NCBI RefSeq assembly: GCF_022869005.1 | Contig: NZ_JALIEA010000017.1 | Location: 248,001 to 312,000, forward strand | Source of the DNA: Corynebacterium kalidii | GTDB taxonomy: Bacteria > Actinomycetota > Actinomycetes > Mycobacteriales > Mycobacteriaceae | DNA: 64,000 nucleotides | Reading direction: 5' to 3' | Shown: positions 55,504 through 64,000 of the stretch, piece after piece | Layout: each line of letters starts with the position of its first letter | How positions within the stretch are numbered: the first letter of the stretch is position 1 | The notes under the pieces: model-generated | What the model was told of the DNA's origin: nothing | Seen by the model: the letters and a program-made list of their open reading frames with translations, nothing else | Database searches by the model: none | Position numbers and translations under genes: made by a program

Positions 55504-57375
55504 ATGATCCAGAATCCGGGGACGCAGGCCCCGAGACGCACCACCACCGCCACCGTCCTGTGCCTGATCCTCACGGTGGTCACCGTCGCCGTCACCGCGT
55601 GCACGCCCCGGCCGGACGTCGCCGACGACCTCGTCGGTGACTTCCTCGCCGCTGTCGCGTCCCGGGACGTCGACACCGCCGGCGGACTCACCGACGACGC
55701 CGGCACAGCCTCCGCGGCGTTGGAGGAGTCGTGGGCCTCGCTGCAGGCCGAGTCCCTCGACACCGAGCTCCGCGACGTCCGCACCGAGGACAACGTCGCC
55801 ACCGCGGACTACACCATGACCTGGGCGTTGCCGGGGGACCGGACGTTCAGCTACGACGCCACACTGACCGCCACCAGGACCGAGGGTGACTGGACGGTGC
55901 GGTGGCGCTCCTCCGTCCTGCATCCGGACCTCGGCTCCGACCAGCACCTGGAGTTGCGGCGTGTCGAGCCCCGGGTGGCCGACATCGTCGGTTCGGACGG
56001 GGCGGTGCTCGCGACACCGGGCACCAGGTGGCGCGTCCTGCTCGACACCGCCGAAGCCCGGCGCAACGGCGGGGTGCAGGGCACCGTCAACAGCATCGCG
56101 CGCGTACTGGACGCCGCACATGCACAGGACGAGGCGGTCCCCACCATCGACCCCGCGCGGGTGTCGGCCGCGGCGCTGGAGACGCAGGGCACCTACTCGG
56201 TGACGATGGTCCCGGGGGAGTTCGGCGACCGGGTCCAGGCGGACCTGGAGGACATCGACGGGGTGAGCATGAACGAGGAACCCGCCATGGTCCGTCCCGA
56301 CCCCGGGTTCGCCCCGGACATCATGTCGCGGGTGACCCAGCTGGTGGAACCCGAACTCGCCGGCGACGCCGGGTGGGAGGTCGTGGCGGTGAACCAGAAC
56401 GCCTCGGTGGTGCGCACGATGGAGCGCACCCCGGCCACGCCCGCGCCCGCGGTCAGGGTGAGCCTGTCCCGTCAGGTGCAGGAGGCCGCCCAGAAGGCCG
56501 TCGACACGCGCCCGGACGACCAGGCGATGATGGTGGTGATGCGACCGTCGACCGGCGAGGTCCTGGCCGTCGCGCAGACCGAGGAGGCGGACAAGCAGGG
56601 CGACGTCGCACTCTCCGGCCAGTACCCGCCGGGTTCCACCTTCAAGGTGATCACCGCCGCGGCAGGGCTGGAGAAGGAGAACCTCAGCGCCGACTCGACC
56701 GTGGCGTGCCCGGCGACCCAGGACATCGGCGGGCGTGTCGTCACCAACTACAACTCCTTCTCCCTGGGGCAGACCTCGATGCGCAACGCATTCGCGCAGT
56801 CCTGCAACACCACCTTCGCCCGGATCTCCACCGACATGGCCCCCGGCGAGCTCCGGGACGAGGCCCGGAAGTTCGGCCTGGGCCGCGACTACGACATCCC
56901 GGGTCTGACCACCGTGACCGGGCAGGTGCCGGAGGGTGAGGTCATGCTGGACCGTACCGAGGCCGGCTACGGTCAGGGCAACGACCTGGCCAGCCCCTTC
57001 GGGATGGCGTTGGTCGCCGCGACCGCCGCGAACGGGAAGACCCCGGTGCCGACGCTGATCGACACCGGCGACGTCCACACACTCGACGGTGACGGGAAGA
57101 AGGCCGTCGAGGGTGAGCCGCTGGACCCCCGGGTCCTGGGCAACCTGCGCGACATGATGCGCGCGGTCGTGACCAGCGGATCGGGAACGGCGATCTCCGG
57201 TGCCGGCGAGGTGTACGGCAAGACCGGTGAGGCCGAGATCAACGAGGGCTCCCACGCCTGGTTCATGGGGTACCGGGGTGACCTGGCCTTCGCCACGATG
57301 ATCGTGCTGGGAGGAGGGTCGGAGCACTCCGTGGCGGTGACCCAGCAGTTCTTTTCCCATCTGGACGGGGAGTAG
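55504..57375 (+). CDS. Penicillin-binding lipoprotein (class B transpeptidase)
   Basis: 623 residues. A lipobox ([10 protein letters not shown]) marks an exported lipoprotein. The N-terminal domain (about 40-150) is NTF2/MecA_N-like, followed by a dimerisation domain and the transpeptidase domain: SxxK in [12 protein letters not shown], SxN in AQSCNTTF and KTG in VYGKTGEAE. Orthologue of the mycobacterial PBP-lipo (Rv2864c) by position and architecture. Its TAG stop is also the start of the map -10 box. Confidence 0.92.
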   Translation: MIQNPGTQAPRRTTTATVLCLILTVVTVAVTACTPRPDVADDLVGDFLAAVASRDVDTAGGLTDDAGTASAALEESWASLQAESLDTELRDVRTEDNVATADYTMTWALPGDRTFSYDATLTATRTEGDWTVRWRSSVLHPDLGSDQHLELRRVEPRVADIVGSDGAVLATPGTRWRVLLDTAEARRNGGVQGTVNSIARVLDAAHAQDEAVPTIDPARVSAAALETQGTYSVTMVPGEFGDRVQADLEDIDGVSMNEEPAMVRPDPGFAPDIMSRVTQLVEPELAGDAGWEVVAVNQNASVVRTMERTPATPAPAVRVSLSRQVQEAAQKAVDTRPDDQAMMVVMRPSTGEVLAVAQTEEADKQGDVALSGQYPPGSTFKVITAAAGLEKENLSADSTVACPATQDIGGRVVTNYNSFSLGQTSMRNAFAQSCNTTFARISTDMAPGELRDEARKFGLGRDYDIPGLTTVTGQVPEGEVMLDRTEAGYGQGNDLASPFGMALVAATAANGKTPVPTLIDTGDVHTLDGDGKKAVEGEPLDPRVLGNLRDMMRAVVTSGSGTAISGAGEVYGKTGEAEINEGSHAWFMGYRGDLAFATMIVLGGGSEHSVAVTQQFFSHLDGE

Positions 57376-57378
57376 GCT
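57373..57378 (+). promoter_or_regulatory. -10 box TAGGCT of leaderless map, overlapping the PBP stop codon
   Basis: The PBP stop TAG (57373-57375) is the first half of TAGGCT; 8 nt later is ATG 57387. Confidence 0.65.
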
Positions 57379-57386
57379 GGGACCCC

Positions 57387-58271
57387 ATGAGTAGAGCGCT
57401 TCTGACCCCCGGCACACCCACCCCGATCCGTCACGTCCCGGACGGCATCGAACGTCCTGAGTACGTGTGGAAGGACTCCGTCCGGGAGAATGTCGGCGAG
57501 CCGTGGATCCAGACCCCGGAGGTCGTCGAGGCGATGCGCGAGTCGTCGAGGATCGCCGCGGGCGCGCTGTCGGCCGCCGGCGCCGTGGTGGCGCCCGGTG
57601 TGACGACCGACGAGATCGACCGGGTGGCACACGAGTACATGTGTGACCACGGCGCGTACCCGTCCTGCCTCGGGTACCGTGGCTTCCCGAAGGCCACCTG
57701 CATCAGCCTCAACGAGATCGTCTGCCACGGCATCCCCGACAGCACGGTGGTGCAGGACGGTGACATCGTGAACATCGACGTCACCGCCTACAAGAACGGC
57801 GTCCACGGGGACACCAATGCCACGTTCCTCGCCGGGGACGTCGCCGAGGAGCACCGTCTGCTCGTTGAGCGCACCTATGCGGCGATGTGGCGTGGTATCA
57901 AGGCGGTGAAGCCGGGCCGGGAGATCAACGTGATCGGGCGGGTGATCGAGGCCTACGCGAAACGCTTCGGCTACTCCGTGGTCCGCGACTTCACCGGTCA
58001 CGGCGTGGGGCCGACGTTCCACAACGGCCTGGTGGTGCTGCACCACGACGAACCGTCCTACAACACGGTCCTGGAGCCGGGGATGACGCTGACGATCGAG
58101 CCGATGCTCAACCTGGGCGACCTGCCCTACGACATCTGGGACGACGACTGGACGGTGCAGAACAGGGACGGGAAGTGGTCTGCCCAGTTCGAGCACACGA
58201 TGGTCGTCACCGAGAGTGGCGTGGACGTGCTGACGCTGCGCCAGGACGAGAAGGACCAGACCGCGAAATAG
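57387..58271 (+). CDS. map: Methionine aminopeptidase
   Basis: 294-residue dinuclear metallopeptidase that removes N-terminal Met. Metal ligands are seen in [17 protein letters not shown] (two Asp), [12 protein letters not shown] (His), TIEPML (Glu) and AQFEHTMVV (Glu). The 40-residue N-terminal extension with [12 protein letters not shown] is typical of actinobacterial type 1c enzymes. Confidence 0.96.
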   Translation: MSRALLTPGTPTPIRHVPDGIERPEYVWKDSVRENVGEPWIQTPEVVEAMRESSRIAAGALSAAGAVVAPGVTTDEIDRVAHEYMCDHGAYPSCLGYRGFPKATCISLNEIVCHGIPDSTVVQDGDIVNIDVTAYKNGVHGDTNATFLAGDVAEEHRLLVERTYAAMWRGIKAVKPGREINVIGRVIEAYAKRFGYSVVRDFTGHGVGPTFHNGLVVLHHDEPSYNTVLEPGMTLTIEPMLNLGDLPYDIWDDDWTVQNRDGKWSAQFEHTMVVTESGVDVLTLRQDEKDQTAK

Positions 58272-58295
58272 CACGTCCGGCGTCGGCGACTCCGG

Positions 58296-58301
58296 TAGTG
58301 T
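58296..58301 (+). promoter_or_regulatory. -10 box TAGTGT of leaderless AhpD-like gene
   Basis: TAGTGT, 8 nt, then ATG 58310. Confidence 0.6.
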
Positions 58302-58309
58302 GTTGGGGT

Positions 58310-58903
58310 ATGAACGCATCTCACGCGGAATCAACGGCGACGTCGACAGAGGGGCCGACCAGGATGGTGCGCCCCGGTGAGAAGGTCCCGGGGATGCGGG
58401 AGACCGGTGTGGTCAACCACCTGATCGCCCGCATCGGGGCGAAGGTCCAGGGGACGGAGACCATGGGGGTGTTCTCCACGATCGGGCGGGCACGGAGGAT
58501 GTTCGTGCCGTGGCTGGTCTACTCGGCGACGATGATGCCTTTCGGCTACCTGTCGCGCAAGGAGACCGAGCTGGTGATCCTGCGGGTGGCTCACCTCAAG
58601 GGGTCGGAGTACGAGGCGGCGCACCACCGGAAGCTCGGTGCCTCGGTGGGGCTGAGTGCTGAGGAGATCACGGCGATGGAGGGTGAGTCACACGGGCAGA
58701 CCCGGCGGCGCGGTGTGATCCTCGATGCCGCCGAGCAGATCGTCCTGGAGGGCGAGGTGGACGAGTCGACGTGGTCGGCGTTGGCGAGCTACCTGTCGGA
58801 CCGGGAGATCGTGGCGTTGGTGATGCTGGTGACGAACTACGCCGGGCTTGCGACGGCACTGTCGGTGCTGGGTACGCCGGTCGACCGTAAGAGGAACCGG
58901 TAA
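58310..58903 (+). CDS. Carboxymuconolactone decarboxylase/AhpD-like protein
   Basis: 197 residues. The block RKETELVILRVAHLKGSEYEAAHH is the CMD/AhpD active-site helix region, but the CxxC cysteines of true AhpD peroxidases are absent (S-E-Y-E at that place), as in a large group of uncharacterised family members. The helical C-terminus contains LSDREIVALVMLVTNYAGLA. ATG 58310 is leaderless. Confidence 0.8.
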   Translation: MNASHAESTATSTEGPTRMVRPGEKVPGMRETGVVNHLIARIGAKVQGTETMGVFSTIGRARRMFVPWLVYSATMMPFGYLSRKETELVILRVAHLKGSEYEAAHHRKLGASVGLSAEEITAMEGESHGQTRRRGVILDAAEQIVLEGEVDESTWSALASYLSDREIVALVMLVTNYAGLATALSVLGTPVDRKRNR

Positions 58904-59030
58904 CCGTAGTTTTGCCTCTGGACGTTGTCGTGGATGTGGGTTACCCTGTGTGGGTCTGACCCGACGGGGTGTGGGCGGGGGCTGTGGGGAACGGTCCCCT
59001 GGGATATCGAGAAGGGGTGGGGTGGGGCCT

Positions 59031-59858
59031 ATGGTCCACCAGGATTCTGTTGTGGGGGATGACGGTTCGCACCGGTTGCTTGTGGTGCCGTGCGCGTTGG
59101 TGGTGCTGGTCCTTGTGCTGTTGGTGACGGCGTGTTCGTCGGCTGGGGGAGATCCGGGGCAAGGGGAGGAGGGTGCCTCTGTTACCGGGGTGCAGGCTGG
59201 AGGTGCCGATGCTGGCGGAATCGAGTCGGTGGCGCCGGGCCGGGGGCATGTGGCCCAGGGGGTGATTGCGGAGCCGGTGGTGTCTGAGGACGGCCGGATG
59301 CTGCAGCCGGAGGGGCACACGGGGCTCTGGTTCGAGACAGAACCGGCTGATCCGCTGGAGAAGCTGGTCTACGAGTCGCAGCGGTTCGTGGGGCAGCCGG
59401 TTGCTCTGGAACCGATCGGGGATCGGGCACTACTGCCGCAGTGGGAGGACATGCCCGACCCGTGCAATCCCGAGGTGCTCCGGAGGATGGGGGAGCTTGG
59501 GGTGGAGGTGATTGTGGACACTGAGGTGGGTACGGGGCTCACACTTTGTGGCTTTTTGTCAGATAGTGAGGGTGTATTCTCTTCTTTTGGATTCGAGTTT
59601 GGATTTGTGAATGACCGTTCCGTTTATAAAGGATTTCAAATTTCTCCAAGTGATTACAGGGACGGCTTTCTGACTGCAGTCCCGTCCGATCTGTTTTCTT
59701 CGTTGGGGTGCGTTGCTATACTTGATGAGGCTTTCCATGGATACTCCGCGGTGGCGACATCGTCCATGGCTGGCGATGAAGGGGGTTGCATTAATTCAAT
59801 GCGAGCTCTTCAGGTTGGCGTTAATTTAACTGGGGGGAATGATGAGTTTGAAGTTTGA
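59031..59858 (+). CDS. DUF3558-type lipoprotein
   Basis: 275 residues. Lipobox LLVTACSS marks a lipoprotein. After a Gly/Glu-rich spacer (about 35-75) comes a domain with four further cysteines in the DUF3558 spacing (PDPCNP, LTLCGF, SLGCVA, EGGCIN). DUF3558 lipoproteins are found in Mycobacteriales, function unknown. From about 59540 codon use shifts to AT-rich triplets unlike the rest of the window. The last 17-20 nt overlap the next gene. Confidence 0.75.
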   Translation: MVHQDSVVGDDGSHRLLVVPCALVVLVLVLLVTACSSAGGDPGQGEEGASVTGVQAGGADAGGIESVAPGRGHVAQGVIAEPVVSEDGRMLQPEGHTGLWFETEPADPLEKLVYESQRFVGQPVALEPIGDRALLPQWEDMPDPCNPEVLRRMGELGVEVIVDTEVGTGLTLCGFLSDSEGVFSSFGFEFGFVNDRSVYKGFQISPSDYRDGFLTAVPSDLFSSLGCVAILDEAFHGYSAVATSSMAGDEGGCINSMRALQVGVNLTGGNDEFEV

Positions 59859-61527
59859 TGCTGATAGCCTGTCTATTGTCGTTCGAAAAGTTATCGAGGC
59901 AGGGAGCAGTCTGCGTGTTGGTGGAAACATGGGGGCCGTTTCGGCATCGTTCACGACATCCCCGGCCCTCGGTGCGGTGGCGGCGCAGTATGTGTCCTAT
60001 CTCGGGGGCCATCCAGGATCGCTGCTCGTTGCCACGAATGCTGCGACTACGAACGTCCAGTGGCTGCATGATTCGTTAGCGCCGTTGATCCGTGCACTGA
60101 CGGAGCAGGAGTACCTGTCCGTGGATGCCTTCACCGGGATGCTGAACTTTACCGACGCCCCGGAGAAGGAGGTCCAGTTCGGGATGCCCCCGCGTCCGGA
60201 AATCCCGGTGCTCGACCTTGCCTACGTGCCGCCTGTCGCTGCAGTCGAGGCGGCGACACCATTGAAGGCGCTCACGGCCATGTTCGCCGGAGACGACAGC
60301 GGTATCATCGCGGCATCCGAATCCTGGGCCTCGGCCAGCAAACGCATGCTACAGGCCTCGGAGTCACTGCAGAGTGCCGCCGCGATCCTCGCCGGGACCA
60401 CGGAAGGCAGCGCGTTCCACATGGCAGAGCGTGCCATCACGACGGTCTCCACCCAATGTGCGACCGTTGCGGCGAACTCCACCGCCATGGCGAGTTCCAT
60501 GCTGCAGTTGCCACCCATCAGGGCGGCGGCGCATGCCCAGCTCATCGCCATGGAAGCAGAGCTCGCAGCTGAAGCTGCAGCGGCAGGGGCCGCCACCGGA
60601 GGTACGGGGGCCGCCGCTGTCGCCGCGAAATCCCAGGCTCAGGTCGCCGCCTTCGTGGCCGGGTACCTGCAGCCCGCACTGGATACCGCGCGCCCCATGG
60701 TCACGAACCTCTCGGTCCCGGTGGCCAACCACACCGGTGGCGGCTCCCTGCACGCCGGTGGTGCCGATACACTGGCAGCTCAGGAGACGATCACCCAGGT
60801 CGCAGGTGGTGCGACCGCCCCCGGTGCAACCCAGGCGGCCGCGCAGCCCAATGGCGTCACCCCGCAGACCGGGCAGGTCGCAACCGCCCCCGCAGGTGCT
60901 ACGCAGGCGGCTCCGGTCGGCAACACGGTGACCGGGCCTGCCGGAGCAGTCCACGGCACACCCGGTGCAGCCCAGGCAGCCACGCCAGCCTCGGTGACCC
61001 CTGTGCGCCCGGGTGCGCCGACCGCAGGAGGACAAGGTGTCGGTACCGGACGGCAGGCGATGGCGACCACGGGGCCGCAAGGAGGTACCCGGGGTGTGCC
61101 GGGCAGGGTTCCCCAGCCGTTGCTCCCACGGGCGATGACCGGTGTCGGCACCGGCGTTCCCTCGGCGGGGCCGGGTGCGGGGGCCGGCCCGCACACGGGT
61201 CCAGGTGCCAGCAGCTCCCAGAACGGTGCAGGGGCACGGGGCGCCGGTCCCGGGGCCGGGGGAGGGATGGTGCCGTCCGGACAAGGCCAGGGGAATCACG
61301 GTCGCCGCGCCGGTGGTGCGGGAGGTGCCGGGGCCGCTCCACTCGGCGGTGGCGGGCAGAAGGGTGCTGGTAGCCCGCACGGCAAGCAGGCGTCGGCGAG
61401 CTCATTGTTCGGCGGGAAGCGGGGCACGAGGGGAGCGGGCCGTACGGGTGGCTCCCTGCTGGAGACCTACTTCCGTCGGCAGTTCCTCGGGGAAAAAGCC
61501 ACGACCGTGAAGAAGGTCATCCGGTAG
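59842..61527 (+). CDS. Helical, possibly type VII-secreted protein with low-complexity tail
   Basis: 561 residues, no signal peptide. Residues 1-310 are Ala-rich helical with W74 and W162 (ESWASASKRMLQASESLQSA), reminiscent of WXG/PPE/EspB-like helical hairpins. A YxxxD sequence (YLSVDAF, residues 91-95) matches the general type VII secretion signal. Residues 310-525 are Gly/Ala/Pro/Thr/Gln-rich and disordered; the end is basic (RRQFLGEKATTVKKVIR). ATG 59842 lies 4 nt after GGGGGGA and inside the lipoprotein gene, implying coupling; ATG 59839 is an alternative. No ESX machinery gene is in the window, so the secretion route is inference. Confidence 0.65.
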   Translation: MSLKFDADSLSIVVRKVIEAGSSLRVGGNMGAVSASFTTSPALGAVAAQYVSYLGGHPGSLLVATNAATTNVQWLHDSLAPLIRALTEQEYLSVDAFTGMLNFTDAPEKEVQFGMPPRPEIPVLDLAYVPPVAAVEAATPLKALTAMFAGDDSGIIAASESWASASKRMLQASESLQSAAAILAGTTEGSAFHMAERAITTVSTQCATVAANSTAMASSMLQLPPIRAAAHAQLIAMEAELAAEAAAAGAATGGTGAAAVAAKSQAQVAAFVAGYLQPALDTARPMVTNLSVPVANHTGGGSLHAGGADTLAAQETITQVAGGATAPGATQAAAQPNGVTPQTGQVATAPAGATQAAPVGNTVTGPAGAVHGTPGAAQAATPASVTPVRPGAPTAGGQGVGTGRQAMATTGPQGGTRGVPGRVPQPLLPRAMTGVGTGVPSAGPGAGAGPHTGPGASSSQNGAGARGAGPGAGGGMVPSGQGQGNHGRRAGGAGGAGAAPLGGGGQKGAGSPHGKQASASSLFGGKRGTRGAGRTGGSLLETYFRRQFLGEKATTVKKVIR

Positions 61528-61564
61528 GCTGCGCGACGTCGGTCCGCCCGGCGTCGCGACGCCT

Positions 61565-61632
61565 ACGCTGAAAGCCCGGGGCACTGTCGGTTCTCACCAT
61601 GAAAAACCGACATCGCCCCGGGCTTTCAGCGT
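61565..61632. terminator. Bidirectional terminator
   Basis: A very long hairpin: 18 perfect pairs starting ACGCTGAAAGCCCGGGGC, a 2-nt mismatch, then TGTCGGTT/AACCGACA, with a loop containing AAAAA/TTTTT for the reverse transcript. It lies between convergent genes. Confidence 0.85.
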
Positions 61633-61650
61633 GGGTGCTCAGCGTGGGCG

Positions 61651-62679
61651 TTACTGGGCGTCGACCGGATCCTCACCGTCGACGATCTCCAGCTGGTCGC
61701 GGAGCTGCTCCAGCAGCCACGCGTTCGACAGCGACGAGGGGATGTTCAACGCGGCCATCACCGCCTTGTTGTCCTCCACGACGGCACCGGAGGCGACCTG
61801 CGGCAACTGGTCGTAGCCCGGGATGGCGCGGATCTTGTCCATGCCCTCGGTGGCGTACATGCCCATGAAGTTCGCCGCCAGGTCGGAGACCCGCTCGTAC
61901 GAGATGGGCGCACGGCCGGCCTCGATCTTCAGCGAACCGTCGGTGAAGGAGGCGGGCAGCGTCATGCCCAGCCGTGAGTAGAACTTGTTGGCGATGTTGT
62001 CCTCACCTGCGATGGCGACGAACTGGCCACCACGGTCCTGCACGGTCAGGGCTGTCTTGCCCTCCAGGCCCGGCAGTTCCTCGCGCACCGCGGCGAAAGC
62101 CTCCTCGTCGGCGTCGATGACCTCCTGGGCCTTGTCCTCCATGCCGTAGATCTCGGCCAGTGCCTTCAGCTGCGGCTCCCAGTTGGCGTCCTGGTCCATA
62201 CCCGGCAGCACGTCGGTGACCTTCGACAACTCGTTGTAGGCGTCCTCCTTGATCCGGTAGGTGTCGCCGACGACGAGGTCCGGGTCGTGTGCCACGACCT
62301 CCTCGAGGGGGAACTCCTCGGACATCGGGATGCGCTCGACGCCGTCGAGCTGGGGGTTCTTCCAGTCGGCGTCGGCGTCGTCGCCGCGCTCGACGATGAC
62401 GTCCGGGGTGATGCCCAGGGCCAGGAGGCTGTCCACCGCCGTGCCGATGGCCACGACCTTCTCCGGGTTGGTGTGGTAGGTGGCCTCGCCGTACATGTTC
62501 TCGATGGTGACCTCGGACTGCTCGGCGCCGGCGCTGTCGGAGGTGCCGTTGCCGGAGTCGGACTCCGATCCGGAGTCCTCGGAGGTGCACCCGGTGAGGA
62601 CGAGGCCGCCGACCAGGGCTGTGGCGGCGAGCGTCCGGCGGAGCGAGCGTGAGGGGAGTCGGCGGGCGGTGTGCAGCAT
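61651..62679 (-). CDS. Iron-siderophore ABC transporter substrate-binding lipoprotein
   Basis: 342 residues. Signal peptide with lipobox LVLTGCTS, then an acidic Ser/Gly linker and a FecB/FhuD-type fold: KVVAIGTAVDSLLALGITPD, LEEVVAHDPDLVVGDTYRI, and C-terminal SNAWLLEQLRDQ. No permease or ATPase gene is beside it, so it must serve a transporter encoded elsewhere. Two DtxR-like boxes precede it. ATG 62679 has AGGAA upstream. Confidence 0.88.
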   Translation of the reverse strand: MLHTARRLPSRSLRRTLAATALVGGLVLTGCTSEDSGSESDSGNGTSDSAGAEQSEVTIENMYGEATYHTNPEKVVAIGTAVDSLLALGITPDVIVERGDDADADWKNPQLDGVERIPMSEEFPLEEVVAHDPDLVVGDTYRIKEDAYNELSKVTDVLPGMDQDANWEPQLKALAEIYGMEDKAQEVIDADEEAFAAVREELPGLEGKTALTVQDRGGQFVAIAGEDNIANKFYSRLGMTLPASFTDGSLKIEAGRAPISYERVSDLAANFMGMYATEGMDKIRAIPGYDQLPQVASGAVVEDNKAVMAALNIPSSLSNAWLLEQLRDQLEIVDGEDPVDAQ

Positions 62680-62738
62680 GGCGGGGTGTTCCTGTCTGCC
62701 CGGTGGAGGGCTGGGCTGTTGTCTGAACGACGAACTAG

Positions 62739-62757
62739 TAACTGTAGCCTACGGTAA
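62739..62757 (-). promoter_or_regulatory. DtxR-like box, proximal
   Basis: Reverse strand TTACCGTAGGCTACAGTTA matches the DtxR consensus TTAGGTTAGGCTAACCTAA at 11 of 19 positions, including the central TAGGCTA, and is itself nearly palindromic. Confidence 0.5.
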
Positions 62758-62764
62758 CTTCTGG

Positions 62765-62783
62765 TAGGCCGAGCCAAACCTAC
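62765..62783 (-). promoter_or_regulatory. DtxR-like box, distal
   Basis: Reverse strand GTAGGTTTGGCTCGGCCTA matches the DtxR consensus at 13 of 19 positions. Confidence 0.6.
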
Positions 62784-62864
62784 TACAGGCGAAACGTCGC
62801 CGACAAGGGTGTGACACCGGCGTACCCCCACCGTTGCGGCCCGGACAGCGGCTCTACGCGGGCA

Positions 62865-63836
62865 TCATCTGTCCAGGCCAGCGAAGAACTCCCAGATCGC
62901 CCCCGGTCCGTCGAAGCGCGCACCGCCGTCGTTGCCCCAGCGCCCGGTGGCGGTGGGGAAGGAGTGGCCGCTGTGCTCCACGGCGATGAGCCGGACCGGG
63001 TGGTCGCCGTCCCACGTCGTGATCTCGGCGTCACCGTCGCGCACGGTCGCCGGAGTCCTGCCGACGGGCCAGCCGTTGCAGGAGGCGAACCACCCGGCGC
63101 TGTCCCGGGCCGAGCGGACCTCGCCCCGGCTCTCGGCGGAGGGGCCGGCGCCGACCACGACCTCGCCGCCGTCGAAGGGGTTCATCGGGTCCTCACGGCC
63201 CTGGATGAAGATCACCGGCACCGGCTCACCGGAGTCCGTGCAGGCCAGGTTGTCGTCGACCGGGATGTTCGCGTTCACCGAGGCGATGCCGGAGACCAGG
63301 TCCGGGGCCTCGAAGGCCAGCCGCTGGGCCATGCTCCCGCCGCTGGAGAACCCGATGGCGAAGGTGCGGTCGACGTCGACGGTGTCCGGCCCGAGGTCGC
63401 GGTGAATGTCCTCCACGACGGTGCGCATCAGCCCGACGTCGTCGAGGTTGCTTGCCTTGGCAGGCCAGTCGCCGGCGGTGCGGCACTCGTTCCAGTTGTT
63501 GCGGTGACCGTCGACGTAGGCGACGACGACGTTCTCCCGGTCAGCGGTCTCCTCGAGATCGGGGCCGATGCCGGACCGGATGCCGTCCCCGGTGTCCCCG
63601 GTGCCGTGGATCACCAGGACGACCGGCATGGGGCGGGACGCCGCACCTTCCCGGGCGGGCGTGTAGACGGTCCAGGTGCGCTCGATGCCGTCGACGGTGG
63701 TGGAGTGGGAGGTGACACCGCCGTCGCGACCCGGATGTGGGGCGGACGTGCAGGCGGCCACGGACAACGCCGTCGTCAGGAGTGCGCCGGCGACCGCCGC
63801 TCGGCCGCACCCGCGTGTCGGGTCGGTGCTGCCCAT
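62865..63836 (-). CDS. LpqC-like polyhydroxybutyrate depolymerase/esterase lipoprotein
   Basis: 323 residues. Lipobox ALSVAACTS; alpha/beta hydrolase of the PHB depolymerase/feruloyl esterase group: VVLVIHGTGDTGDG (oxyanion region), nucleophile in IGFSSGGSMAQRL, catalytic Asp in IQGREDPMNPFDGG and His in EHSGHSFPTA. Two Cys pairs (NEC, SCNGW and LACTDSG) may form disulfides. The natural substrate is unknown. ATG 63836 follows AGGGGGTGA by 3-4 nt. Confidence 0.85.
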   Translation of the reverse strand: MGSTDPTRGCGRAAVAGALLTTALSVAACTSAPHPGRDGGVTSHSTTVDGIERTWTVYTPAREGAASRPMPVVLVIHGTGDTGDGIRSGIGPDLEETADRENVVVAYVDGHRNNWNECRTAGDWPAKASNLDDVGLMRTVVEDIHRDLGPDTVDVDRTFAIGFSSGGSMAQRLAFEAPDLVSGIASVNANIPVDDNLACTDSGEPVPVIFIQGREDPMNPFDGGEVVVGAGPSAESRGEVRSARDSAGWFASCNGWPVGRTPATVRDGDAEITTWDGDHPVRLIAVEHSGHSFPTATGRWGNDGGARFDGPGAIWEFFAGLDR

Positions 63837-63911
63837 CGGTCACCCCCTGGGGGCTGGAGTGGTGTCGGCGACTGCCCGTGTACCCACACGGTACAGCAGG
63901 GCGGTGGGGAG

Positions 63912-64000
63912 GTGTTCGCGTTGCTGGGCGGGCACCCGGAGCTCGCGGACCCGCGGTTCGCACGGGTCCGGGACTACGACGACGACCACGGGACGTCGCT
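63912..64000 (+). CDS. PucR-like regulator fragment (partial, runs off right edge)
   Basis: The last 90 nt encode ALLGGHPELADPRFARVRDY followed by DDDHGTS, which closely resembles the stretch just before the C-terminal helix-turn-helix of PucR/CdaR-type regulators. The normally long N-terminal part is missing: upstream sequence in this frame is the non-coding strand start of the esterase gene. Possible starts are GTG 63912 or TTG 63921, the latter 8 nt after GGGGAGG. It may be a truncated gene or a small HTH protein. Confidence 0.5.
   Translation, partial: MFALLGGHPELADPRFARVRDYDDDHGTS

Noticed and set aside
61651..63836. The two lipoprotein genes as one operon
   Set aside because: They are codirectional, but about 185 nt with two DtxR-like boxes and likely promoter elements separate them, so independent transcription is more likely.

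Overview
The window is a GC-rich chromosomal segment from a member of the Mycobacteriales, most probably a high-GC Corynebacterium. This rests on gene order (mutT1-gpsA-ddl-DUF3515-thiL-ung-recG-rsmD-coaD, sepIVA-yceD-rnc-mutM-smc-ftsY-amtB-ffh-rpsP, rimM-trmD-rplS-lepB-rnhB, yraN-comM-dprA-xerC, rpsB-tsf-pyrH-frr-cdsA-rlmN, dxr-rip1-ispG-PBP-map), on many leaderless genes with a TANNNT box 6-9 nt before the start codon, and on DtxR-like iron boxes. Almost all of it is housekeeping core; no phage, insertion sequence, CRISPR array, tRNA or rRNA was seen.

Region by region. 1-14.5 kb holds nucleotide sanitation and repair (MutT1, Ung, RecG, MutM), lipid and wall precursors (GpsA, Ddl), cofactors (ThiL, CoaD), RNA processing (RsmD, RNase III) and a DivIVA-like septal protein. 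14.5-24 kb holds a repeat/hairpin spacer, an AgcS symporter, acylphosphatase, Smc and a 1218-residue protein of unknown function. 24-33 kb holds the SRP pair FtsY/Ffh around an ammonium channel whose usual glnK-glnD neighbours are absent, then rpsP, an intruding NADP-type glutamate dehydrogenase gene, rimM and trmD. 33-44 kb holds two uncharacterised genes, Tex, L19, signal peptidase I, RNase HII, DUF2469, the yraN-comM-dprA-xerC group and an M23-like protein that has lost a catalytic histidine. 44-58 kb is the rpsB-tsf-pyrH-frr-cdsA translation and lipid block, RlmN, the MEP-pathway genes dxr and ispG around the site-2 protease, a penicillin-binding lipoprotein and methionine aminopeptidase.

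The right end (58.3-64 kb) is more accessory: an AhpD-like protein, a DUF3558-type lipoprotein coupled to a secreted-looking helical protein with a low-complexity tail (with a locally AT-rich patch at their junction), an orphan iron-siderophore binding lipoprotein behind two DtxR-like boxes, an LpqC-like esterase lipoprotein, and the edge of what looks like the C-terminal part of a PucR-type regulator.

The most unusual signals are: four gene pairs where the TAG stop codon of one gene is also the first half of the -10 box of the next, leaderless gene; the unknown protein following smc; the lipoprotein/secreted-protein pair; loss of glnK-glnD between amtB and ffh; a strong palindrome ahead of gdhA; and an rpsB leader in which the only Shine-Dalgarno-like run is paired in a hairpin. 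Functions are assigned from recognised motifs and gene order; no database search was possible.
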